Positions 25,730-32,216 of a stretch of DNA of 32,216 nucleotides are shown piece after piece; within the stretch, counting starts at the first letter, position 1; each line of letters starts with the position of its first letter. The notes below the pieces were generated by a model. That model was not told where the DNA came from and did not search any database. It saw only the letters and a list, made by a program, of their open reading frames with translations. Origin of the DNA: Verrucomicrobiota bacterium (GTDB lineage Bacteria; Verrucomicrobiota; Verrucomicrobiia; Chthoniobacterales; Terrimicrobiaceae); NCBI GenBank assembly GCA_009886045.1, contig VFJO01000286.1, forward strand, positions 1-32,216, written 5' to 3'. The position numbers were made by a program, and so were the translations under genes.

Positions 25730-26491
25730 TTACTTCTTCCGAGCAATCTCCCAGAGTTTGAAATATTTCAGGAAAACGTAGAATGCCTCCATGCATGCGA
25801 CGAGGAGGCCGGGCACACCCTCGCGGTAGCCACGGCGGAGCAGGAAGAATTTTGCAAAACGGGCTTTAGGTTTGAGAAGGAGGCTTACAAAACTTGGCCT
25901 CGTGCCTTTTGCATACAGCGCCCGAGCGGCGGAAGTGGAGTGGGCATTGATTCGGCTCACGTGGTCCGCAATATCGCGGTAGGTGTAGTGACGAAGTTCG
26001 CCCTGCATCCGACCAACCGGGCCGAGCACACTGGCGTGCTCGTGAGGTTCCTCCCCATGCCAACTCACGCGTTCGCGACGGGCTAAACGCAAGCGCCGCT
26101 CCGGATGCCATCCGCCTTTGCGCCACCAGCGTCCGAGATAAAAAACCACACGCAGAAGCTCGAATCCATCCTCCTTCACATTGCCGCTGGCGTCTTGCAT
26201 GAGCATGGCGCGAATTTCGCCGTGAAGTTCGGGTGAGACCTCCTCATCGGCATCCAGATTCAAAATCCAGGGCTGGCTACAAAGCGAGAGACCGAAGGAT
26301 TTTTGCTCCACATAGCCACTCCACTCGCGGTGGGCGATGCGGCAATTATGCTTGGCGCATATTTCCAGAGTGGCATCGGTAGAGCCAGAATCGACAATGA
26401 CGATTTCATTGCACCATGACAGGCTCTGGAGGCAACGCTCGATGGACAGCATCTCGTTTTTGCAAACGATAAATGCGGAAATTCCCTTCAT
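25730..26491 (-). CDS. Family 2 glycosyltransferase, WaaE/KdtX-like
   Basis: The 253-residue GT-A-fold enzyme begins MKGISAFIVCKNE, has the nucleotide-sugar motif DSGSTD (34-39) and the metal-binding DADE (80-83), and carries the WaaE/KdtX features RRLRLARRERVSWHGEEPHEH and the helical tail. Family members add a glucose or similar residue to the lipopolysaccharide inner core. There is a hydrophobic C-terminal region but no certain membrane helix. Its ATG overlaps the stop of the preceding glycosyltransferase-like gene (ATGA). The donor and acceptor cannot be read from sequence. Confidence 0.88.
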   Translation of the reverse strand: MKGISAFIVCKNEMLSIERCLQSLSWCNEIVIVDSGSTDATLEICAKHNCRIAHREWSGYVEQKSFGLSLCSQPWILNLDADEEVSPELHGEIRAMLMQDASGNVKEDGFELLRVVFYLGRWWRKGGWHPERRLRLARRERVSWHGEEPHEHASVLGPVGRMQGELRHYTYRDIADHVSRINAHSTSAARALYAKGTRPSFVSLLLKPKARFAKFFLLRRGYREGVPGLLVACMEAFYVFLKYFKLWEIARKK

Positions 26492-27504
26492 GAATGAATA
26501 CTACGGGGAGGTGAAGCCGCGAGTCGCACCGAGGTTTTGTGAAACGAAAGAAACTCGGCGGCGCGATGCTGAGAGGCTTCGACCTCCTTCTTCCATACCT
26601 TGTCATCGGTGAGCAGGAAACGCGCAGATTCCAGCAACTCCTCACGCGATGCGGGTGAGCACAGTCCCGGAAACGCAATGCGCTCGATGGCACCATTTCC
26701 CCCAACGCATGGAATGCGGCACAACAGCGCGGCGGATGCGGTCGTGCCTGGGCCGCAGCCTGCATCCAACTGCCATACGATGCGATGCAGAGACATCACA
26801 CGCAGCAAATCCACGTAATCAACCGGTGCCTCGACTATGAAGAAGAGCGGGTTTTTTTTCCGCAGACTTTTGAGAATCATCCCGCCTCGCCGACCCTCGG
26901 TGTTCACCATCGCAAGCGGACACTCCAACTCCCGCGAGAGGAGGTCAGCCATAAGAATCGCGACCATGTGATTGGACTCAGCGGTAAGAAAAGAATTGGT
27001 CCCTAAAAATATCCCACGCCTTTTTTCCGGTGGTTGGCTGAAATCCCAAGAGGGAAAATCAACCGCGCAGGGAGGTGGTATAAATTGAGTTTCGGGCGAG
27101 CCGATGCTTTCAAAAAGACTCACACTCTCGGGAGTCGTGGCAATGACACCGTCGGAACAACGGCAGATTTCGATAAAAAGCTCACAGCGCGTTACGTCAC
27201 CAAGTAATTCGGCGAAATCAGCCGCACGCGATTCTCGGCAAACCACCCGCACGCGCACACCGCGACGTCGAAGAAACTGCAATGAAGACAAAGCTTGGCG
27301 GAGATTTTTTTTATCTAAAACCAAAAGCACATCGGAGGCGGTTTCCGGAAGCGAGCGCAGACTAGGATGGAAAGATCCATTACGACAGGCGGCATAAGCT
27401 AGGATACCTTCAGGCGGGCGGCCAGTTTTCTCGGGATCGCCCGGCCCATTTGCAAAGGACTGGGAGCGCCAGCGGGAAACAGGGTGCAGAACCTCGAAAC
27501 TCAT
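26488..27504 (-). CDS. GT-B-like glycosyltransferase
   Basis: From the ATG at 27504 (overlapping the mazG stop as ATGA) the protein has 338 residues. It looks like a GT-B-fold glycosyltransferase: CSDGVIATTPESVSLFESIG and FIPPPCAVDF resemble the inter-domain region where such enzymes decode an initial address, RRGIFLGTN starts the second Rossmann half, and GPGTTASAALLCRIPCVGGNGAIERI resembles the donor-binding GT1/GT4 C-terminal segment. The usual E-x7-E motif is not clear, so the family is uncertain. Position next to a WaaE-like gene supports a role in cell-surface glycan synthesis. Confidence 0.62.
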   Translation of the reverse strand: MSFEVLHPVSRWRSQSFANGPGDPEKTGRPPEGILAYAACRNGSFHPSLRSLPETASDVLLVLDKKNLRQALSSLQFLRRRGVRVRVVCRESRAADFAELLGDVTRCELFIEICRCSDGVIATTPESVSLFESIGSPETQFIPPPCAVDFPSWDFSQPPEKRRGIFLGTNSFLTAESNHMVAILMADLLSRELECPLAMVNTEGRRGGMILKSLRKKNPLFFIVEAPVDYVDLLRVMSLHRIVWQLDAGCGPGTTASAALLCRIPCVGGNGAIERIAFPGLCSPASREELLESARFLLTDDKVWKKEVEASQHRAAEFLSFHKTSVRLAASPPRSIHS

Positions 27505-28274
27505 GCAGTTTTCATTTTTTCCCAAAGGCGATCCAATTCATCGAGCGGAGTCTGTGCAACCTTGCGGCCTCCGGCTTCAAGCTCGCGTTCGATACCTTGG
27601 AAGCGAGAGATGAAGCGGTTTGTCGAACCTGCAAGCGCCGTCTCGGCATCCACTCCCAACTTGCGAGCTAGGTTCACGGCTGTGAAGAGCAGGTCACCGA
27701 CCTCGGATTCCAAACCGGACGGATCATTCTCAGCGATGGCCTCGCGCACTTCGGCGATTTCCTCGGAAAACTTGGCAAATACAGGCTCGATATCCGGCCA
27801 ATCAAAACCCACACGAGAGGCTTTTTTTTGAGCAGTCTGGGCCTTCAGTAAAGCTGGAAGGGAAGCCGTAAGATTGTCGAGCACACCAGCCACGCCGCCC
27901 TTTTCAGCTCGCTTGATCTGTTCCCACTGGCGCAGGACGGCATCCGAGTCGGCAGCAAGTTTGTCGCCGAAAACATGCGGATGCCGACGGATCATTTTTT
28001 CGCAAACGGTGATGGCGACTTCTTCCAGAGAGAAGGCTCCTCTCTCGGAGGCCATCTGCGCGTGCATGGCGATGTGGAGCAGCACATCGCCGAGTTCCTC
28101 ACGCAAGTTGGCATCATCCGAGCGCTCGATCGCATCGAGCACCTCGTAGCATTCCTCAACAAGCAATGGACGAAGGCTGGAGTGCGTTTGCTCGCGGTCC
28201 CACGGGCAGCCATCCGGAGCGCGAAGCCGAGCGACAATTTCCTGCAAGCGGGCGATGCCGTCTAAATTTTCCAT
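27501..28274 (-). CDS. mazG: Nucleoside triphosphate pyrophosphohydrolase
   Basis: The 257-residue protein has the tandem-domain MazG architecture. The first domain contains CPWDREQTHSSLRPLLVEECYEVLDAI and LREELGDVLLHIAMHA, giving the EExxE and ExxD metal-binding sets. The second contains EFSEEIAEVREAI-like EEIAEVREAIAEND and ESEVGDLLFTAVNLARKLG. MazG hydrolyses NTPs to NMP and pyrophosphate, cleaning aberrant nucleotides and lowering ppGpp in E. coli. Its first 13 nt overlap the end of the DUF2270 gene. Confidence 0.95.
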   Translation of the reverse strand: MENLDGIARLQEIVARLRAPDGCPWDREQTHSSLRPLLVEECYEVLDAIERSDDANLREELGDVLLHIAMHAQMASERGAFSLEEVAITVCEKMIRRHPHVFGDKLAADSDAVLRQWEQIKRAEKGGVAGVLDNLTASLPALLKAQTAQKKASRVGFDWPDIEPVFAKFSEEIAEVREAIAENDPSGLESEVGDLLFTAVNLARKLGVDAETALAGSTNRFISRFQGIERELEAGGRKVAQTPLDELDRLWEKMKTA

Positions 28275-28969
28275 AGCGAGCTGTTTGAGTTACCAAATTC
28301 GTTGACCTCTTCGCTACTCGATCGGAGCATAACAATCATTAAAAGCGAAATGGTAAGGATGGTTCCAAAATAGACCCCAAAAGCCAGCCAAGCCGGCAAC
28401 TGATCCACTGCCATGGCATGGTAGAAATCCCCAAACGAGAGAATCGGCTCCTTGGTGTGAATAAAAATTTTGAGCGTCCATGCCATCATCACAAATCCGA
28501 AAATGAACGCATAGTTGCGCTTCAATCGTCGGGCCACGGCCTCCAGTTTGCTGATCTTAAACGAGGGTAGGATGAGATCCTCACAGACAAGCCGGCGCCA
28601 CTCACCGTCCAGAATCTTCGGACTCTGAGAAATCATCGGCACAAGAAAATGCGACTCCAACATCCGAACTCGCCCACGAAAGGCGTCGTAAAAGCGATAG
28701 CGCCTCGCCTCGATCCAGAGCATGATCCAGACGAGTGCGAGGTTGAAAAAGAAAACGATGTGTGGGACGTCCCGAATGGAAAATGCAAACCCAATGATTG
28801 TCGTGCTGGTGGTAATCGCCCAAGTCGTTGTGATATCCAGCCTCTGCCGCCAAATCATGATTCGGCCAAGCTCGCCGCGATAAAAGTGGGAGAGCGCATT
28901 GACGTAGCAGGGATCCTTCAGATTGGGATCCATTTGACGAATTGGTGTGGAGCTTTCCGGCAGGGACAT
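28262..28969 (-). CDS. DUF2270 family integral membrane protein
   Basis: The 235-residue protein has HFYRGELGRIMIWRQRLDITT near the N-terminus, typical of DUF2270, and four predicted membrane helices in two pairs (about 50-90 and 160-220), separated by a basic/acidic loop with RRYRFYDAFRGRVRMLE. The function of the family is unknown. A GGGAG element precedes the ATG by about nine bases. It starts 2 nt after the rhomboid-like gene and overlaps mazG by 13 nt, so it is co-transcribed with both. Confidence 0.82.
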   Translation of the reverse strand: MSLPESSTPIRQMDPNLKDPCYVNALSHFYRGELGRIMIWRQRLDITTTWAITTSTTIIGFAFSIRDVPHIVFFFNLALVWIMLWIEARRYRFYDAFRGRVRMLESHFLVPMISQSPKILDGEWRRLVCEDLILPSFKISKLEAVARRLKRNYAFIFGFVMMAWTLKIFIHTKEPILSFGDFYHAMAVDQLPAWLAFGVYFGTILTISLLMIVMLRSSSEEVNEFGNSNSSLWKI

Positions 28970-28971
28970 TT

Positions 28972-29817
28972 TTAGGATCTCCCGTCTTTGGCAATAAGAT
29001 GGGCCCGCGCTTTCTCAAGGCACCCGCGTTCGTGTGGAGTGAGGCTGCCCAAGCCGGAGCGGGAGATTTTTTCAAGAATCGGATCGATTGTGTCTATGTC
29101 ATCACCGCCCTCGAGTTCTGGGGACTGGCGATCCTTGGGTCTCGGCGCAGCCCGCGGCTTTGGCGCCCGCTCAGGGAGGCGGATCGTGAATCGTCCCTGC
29201 TGAAAGCCGATGTAGGCACACGCAGCAATACAATCGATCGCCAGAACAGCAAGAGCTTCGTAATTTGAGAGGGCAAGGCATTGAAGTGAGTTGATCGCCA
29301 AGAGGGCAAGAGCAATCCATTTCGCTTGGATGGTGAAAAAAATTTCCGCCGTTGGATAAATCAGAACAAATGCAACAAAGACTCCAAAGTGAAGAGAACT
29401 GGAGCCTACATATATCGTGTGCCATCCAGCAAAATCGCAGAGCCCAAGTAAAACTGAGGGAGCCAGCAGAAGAAGAAGGTAGAGTTTGATGAAAGCCGCC
29501 CGCCCGAGGTAGCTCTCGATTTCCCGCCCAAAAACGACAAGCATGTACAGCTCCAATAAAAAAACCCAGTAAGGCGGAGTGTGAACAAAGGCATAAGTGA
29601 AAAGCTGCCAAATCCAGCCCTCGCGCACAACCGAGGCACTCGAAAACATGAGCGATTGCAGAAGCCCCTCGGAGCCCGCAGCCAACGCCAGCGCGCTAAA
29701 AATGAGAGTGAGACCGTGCAATGCCGCAACCACGGTGCTCACATAGACAGGGAAATTTCCCAGCCAGGTGAGCGGGCCGTTGTGATCGGGACTGCGGTGG
29801 GCAATCATTGCAAACAT
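28972..29817 (-). CDS. Rhomboid-fold membrane protein with DUF6576-like tail, probably inactive
   Basis: This 281-residue protein has about six membrane helices. Rhomboid landmarks are WQLFTYAFVHTPPYW (70-84), a VVFGREIESYLG turn (94-105) and GSSSLHFGVFVAFVLIYP (138-155), which aligns with the catalytic GxSG helix (Ser140). In the last helix, where the catalytic His should sit, the sequence is LAIDCIAACAYIGF, with no His. The Asn/His expected in the second helix is also missing. The cytosolic tail contains IDPILEKISRSGLGSLTPHE, a motif seen at the C-terminus of many bacterial rhomboids (DUF6576-like). I infer a non-proteolytic rhomboid. It heads the operon with DUF2270, mazG and the two glycosyltransferases. 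Confidence 0.75.
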   Translation of the reverse strand: MFAMIAHRSPDHNGPLTWLGNFPVYVSTVVAALHGLTLIFSALALAAGSEGLLQSLMFSSASVVREGWIWQLFTYAFVHTPPYWVFLLELYMLVVFGREIESYLGRAAFIKLYLLLLLAPSVLLGLCDFAGWHTIYVGSSSLHFGVFVAFVLIYPTAEIFFTIQAKWIALALLAINSLQCLALSNYEALAVLAIDCIAACAYIGFQQGRFTIRLPERAPKPRAAPRPKDRQSPELEGGDDIDTIDPILEKISRSGLGSLTPHERGCLEKARAHLIAKDGRS

Positions 29818-29910
29818 TACATTATGTCCAAAGGAATAGCCTCACAAGAGGGAAGTAGTGGATGCTTTTTCCTGTTGCACGATGTGAGAGGCATCGGCAA
29901 AGTGCGCGTT

Positions 29911-30513
29911 ATGGGAGCATTCCTGATTTCGCTGATTATTCTCACCGTCGTCGCAGGCTTTTTTCTGCTTTTTGTCGTCGGCCAATACAACCAACTGGTG
30001 ACACTGCGAAACCGCTTTAAAAACGCCTTCTCGCAAATCGATGTTCAGCTCAAACGCCGCTACGACCTCATTCCGAATCTCGTCGAAACCGCCAAGGGCT
30101 ACCTTCAACACGAGCGAGGCACGCTCGAGGCCGTGACCCAAGCGCGCAACATCGCCCAAAGTGCCGGTGGACGCGCCGCAGCGAATCCGGGCGACCCGCA
30201 GGCGATGAGGGAACTCGCTGGAGCCGAGGCGGAACTCACAGGCGCTCTCGGTCGCCTGATGGTCGTTGCAGAGGCCTATCCGGAACTCAAGGCAAACCAA
30301 AACATGCTCCAACTCACCGAGGAATTGACCTCCACGGAAAACAAAGTCGCTTTTGCACGGCAGGCCTACAATGACTCCGTGATGACCTACAACACGAAGC
30401 GCGAGGTTTTTCCGACAAACATCATCGCGGGCATTTTTAACTTCACTGCTGCCGAGTTGTTCCAAGTTGAAAACCCCGCCGAGCGCGAGGCGCCGAAGGT
30501 TTCTTTCACATGA
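29911..30513 (+). CDS. lemA: LemA family protein
   Basis: This 200-residue protein has an N-terminal membrane helix (about 3-24) followed by YNQLVTLRNRFKNAFSQIDV and KRRYDLIPNLVETAKGY, the LemA signature, then a long four-helix bundle ending FNFTAAELFQVE. LemA proteins are membrane-anchored with an outward-facing N-terminus; their function is poorly known. The open frame extends upstream to 29581, but that extension has no similarity and runs opposite the rhomboid gene, so the ATG at 29911 is chosen. Its TGA overlaps the trpE ATG. No TPM-domain or M48 peptidase partner gene, common neighbours of lemA, is in the window. Confidence 0.93.
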   Translation: MGAFLISLIILTVVAGFFLLFVVGQYNQLVTLRNRFKNAFSQIDVQLKRRYDLIPNLVETAKGYLQHERGTLEAVTQARNIAQSAGGRAAANPGDPQAMRELAGAEAELTGALGRLMVVAEAYPELKANQNMLQLTEELTSTENKVAFARQAYNDSVMTYNTKREVFPTNIIAGIFNFTAAELFQVENPAEREAPKVSFT

Positions 30514-32000
30514 TGCCGGTCACTCCGTCGCGTTCCGCTTTTCTGGAAAAGGCGGCCACCGACCGTGTAGTGCCCGTGATGTGTGAGATCGTGGCGGATG
30601 GTGACACCCCGGTTTTGGCATTTGCCAAGCTCTGCGGCGAGGCCCCTTCGTTTCTCCTCGAATCCGCCGAGCAAAAAGACCAGACAGGCCGCTTTTCCTT
30701 TCTGGGCTTCGGTGCGCGGACGACCTTCACCGCCACGGGAAAAACCCTCACGATCACGGAAAACGGCATTAGCCGGACATTCCAAACCGAACGCGACCCG
30801 CTCGATGAGCTCGAAAAGTGGATGGCCCCCTACCGCACAGCCGCAGACCCCTCGTTACCACTCTTCCACGGCGGCGCCGTAGGCTACCTGAGCTACGATT
30901 GCATCCGCTGGTTCGAACCCACCATTTCAGCCCCGCCAAAGGACGAACTCGGAATTCCTGACATGTTTTTTATGGTCACCGAGGCGGTTGTGGCCTTCGA
31001 CCACCGCCGCCGCCGGATTCGGATTGTCGCGAATGCATTTCCAGAAAAAGAAAATCCCGCCGCCGCCTACGATGCCGCTTGCGAACGAATCCGCAGCATC
31101 CTTGAGTCGCTGTCCAAGCCACTCGCCTTCGAGCCGATTTTCACAGAATCCACCCCCGCCGCTGCGCCGTCCACCTCGAACACGACCCGCGAGGAATACC
31201 ACGCCATGGTCCACCGCGCTCAGGAATACATTCGCTCGGGAGATATTTTCCAGATCGTCCTCGCGCAGCGATTCGAAACCGATTTCTCCGACGACGCCCT
31301 CGACCTCTACCGCGCCCTGCGATTTGTGAATCCCTCGCCCTACATGTTTTGCCTGCGCTGCCCCGGCGGATACTCTCTCGTGGGCAGTTCACCGGAGGTC
31401 CACGTCCGCCTCACTGAAGACCTTGTCGAGATACGCCCGATTGCCGGCACGCGCCGCCGGGGAGCCACTTCGGACGAAGACAACGCCAACGCCGAAGACC
31501 TCATGGCCGACCCGAAAGAACGCGCCGAGCATCTCATGCTCGTCGATCTCGCCCGCAACGATCTCGGCCGCATCGCGGAGTACGGCTCCATAAAAGTCAC
31601 CGACTTCATGACCATCGAGCGCTACAGCCACGTCATGCACATCGTCTCCCATGTCTCAGGAAAACTCGCCGGAGGCCGCAGCGCGTTCGATGTCATGCGA
31701 GCCACATTCCCCGCTGGAACCGTCTCTGGCGCCCCGAAAGTCCGCGCCATGCAGATCCTCAACGAACTCGAAAAAAGCAAACGTTGTTCCTACTCCGGTG
31801 CCGTTGGCTACTTCGGCTTCGATGGAAACCACGATTCCTGCATCGCCCTCCGCACCGTGCTTCTCAAGGACGGCAAGGCCTATATCCAATCCGGCGGCGG
31901 CGTCGTAGCCGACTCCACCCCCGAAGGCGAATACCAAGAGACCGTCAACAAAGCCATGGCTGGCCTGCGCGCTATCGACCGCGCCAGAAAATCGAAATGA
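30510..32000 (+). CDS. trpE: Anthranilate synthase component I
   Basis: The 496-residue enzyme converts chorismate and ammonia or glutamine-derived ammonia to anthranilate in tryptophan synthesis. The N-terminal LLES (49-52) is the tryptophan feedback-binding element. The catalytic chorismate-binding domain has RPIAGTRRRG, HLMLVDLARNDLGR, TFPAGTVSGAPKVRAM and QSGGGVVADS. These favour TrpE over the PabB or isochorismate synthase families. Two ATGs (30510, 30513) are possible; the first overlaps the lemA stop. TrpG and the other trp genes are not visible before the window ends. Confidence 0.95.
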   Translation: MMPVTPSRSAFLEKAATDRVVPVMCEIVADGDTPVLAFAKLCGEAPSFLLESAEQKDQTGRFSFLGFGARTTFTATGKTLTITENGISRTFQTERDPLDELEKWMAPYRTAADPSLPLFHGGAVGYLSYDCIRWFEPTISAPPKDELGIPDMFFMVTEAVVAFDHRRRRIRIVANAFPEKENPAAAYDAACERIRSILESLSKPLAFEPIFTESTPAAAPSTSNTTREEYHAMVHRAQEYIRSGDIFQIVLAQRFETDFSDDALDLYRALRFVNPSPYMFCLRCPGGYSLVGSSPEVHVRLTEDLVEIRPIAGTRRRGATSDEDNANAEDLMADPKERAEHLMLVDLARNDLGRIAEYGSIKVTDFMTIERYSHVMHIVSHVSGKLAGGRSAFDVMRATFPAGTVSGAPKVRAMQILNELEKSKRCSYSGAVGYFGFDGNHDSCIALRTVLLKDGKAYIQSGGGVVADSTPEGEYQETVNKAMAGLRAIDRARKSK

Positions 32001-32014
32001 AGAAGAATTTTCAC

Positions 32015-32137
32015 CACGGAGAGCACGGAGGACACGGAGTGGAAGAAGAGCTTTCGGTTAGCTTCAGAATTTTCCATCATGCATTTTTAAAAATTTTTTA
32101 CATCACCCCCTCTTTTCCTTTTTCCGTGCTCTCCGTG
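32015..32137. repeat. Intergenic CACGGAG inverted repeat
   Basis: A perfect 15-bp inverted repeat (CACGGAGAGCACGGA at 32015-32029 and its complement at 32123-32137) flanks a 93-nt AT-rich segment. Each arm is itself built from 7-8-bp CACGGAG direct repeats, and the left arm continues with a third copy (GACACGGAG). Similar CACGGAGAACACGGAG-type words are known as dispersed intergenic repeats in several bacterial genomes. It begins 14 nt after the trpE stop. Confidence 0.75.
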
Positions 32138-32167
32138 TCCTTTGACTCGCTCGCTCCCGCTCGTCTC

Positions 32168-32193
32168 GCCCCTTCGGGGCCAACCTTCGGTTG
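32168..32193. other. Two adjacent UUCG tetraloop hairpins
   Basis: GCCCCTTCGGGGC (32168-32180) is followed immediately by CAACCTTCGGTTG (32181-32193). Each folds into a short C-UUCG-G tetraloop hairpin, one of the most stable RNA loops. No T run follows within the window, so a terminator role for trpE is unproven. Confidence 0.55.
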
Positions 32194-32216
32194 CTCTACC
32201 TCCCGCCTGCCCCGTC

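Noticed and set aside
29581-29910. N-terminal extension of LemA by 110 residues
   Set aside because: It runs antisense to the rhomboid-like gene and lacks the membrane start expected of LemA; ATG at 29911 begins exactly at the anchor helix.
32015-32140. CRISPR-like repeat array
   Set aside because: The CACGGAG words are too short and irregularly spaced, with no spacers and no cas genes; the arrangement is an inverted repeat.

Overview
The window looks like a chromosomal stretch from a member of the Verrucomicrobiota. The strongest sign is a six-gene block (8309-17766, minus strand) with the gene order and protein architecture of the Amuc_1102-1101-1100-1099-1098 pilus-like cluster of Akkermansia muciniphila. 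The secretin gene is present here as two tandem paralogues. The genus cannot be told from the sequence, but a squalene/phytoene synthase and a UDP-xylose synthase suggest a free-living relative rather than Akkermansia itself. No tRNA, rRNA, CRISPR array, phage or transposase gene was recognised.

Layout. 1-525 has no supported gene. 526-4636 (minus) is a compact group dnaX - ybaB - dcd - flavin disulfide oxidoreductase. 4756-6200 (plus) is a two-gene unit: an ABC-ATPase-like protein that has lost every catalytic motif, translationally coupled to a squalene/phytoene synthase family enzyme. 6243-8240 (minus) is a DinG-type iron-sulfur helicase. 8309-17766 (minus) is the pilus-like operon. 17816-20328 (minus) holds ilvN, ilvC and a UDP-glucuronate decarboxylase. 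20445-22265 (minus) is typA/bipA with a good sigma-70-like promoter. 22352-25517 (minus) is a three-gene phosphorelay (PAS kinase, single-domain response regulator, receiver-kinase-receiver hybrid) whose genes overlap by 1-4 nt. 25730-29817 (minus) is a five-gene unit: rhomboid-like membrane protein, DUF2270 membrane protein, MazG and two glycosyltransferases. 29911-32000 (plus) is lemA overlapping trpE. The right edge (32015-32193) carries an intergenic inverted repeat and two UUCG hairpins.

How the genes work together. The pilus-like operon encodes a plausible envelope-spanning assembly: two outer-membrane secretins, two bitopic inner-membrane proteins (Amuc_1099- and Amuc_1100-like), a PilM protein that appears naturally fused to a PilN-like membrane domain, and a secreted Amuc_1102-like protein. 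No PilB/PilT motor, PilC or pilin is present, so any motor must lie elsewhere or not exist. The glycosyltransferase unit and the UDP-xylose synthase fit surface polysaccharide or LPS building. The remaining genes are housekeeping (replication, nucleotide metabolism, branched-chain amino acid and tryptophan synthesis).

The most unusual items are the PilM-PilN fusion with duplicated secretins, the intact but catalytically dead ABC-ATPase paralogue, and a rhomboid-fold protein that seems to lack its catalytic histidine. Many starts lack a Shine-Dalgarno sequence. All functions are inferred from motifs read by eye; no database search was run.
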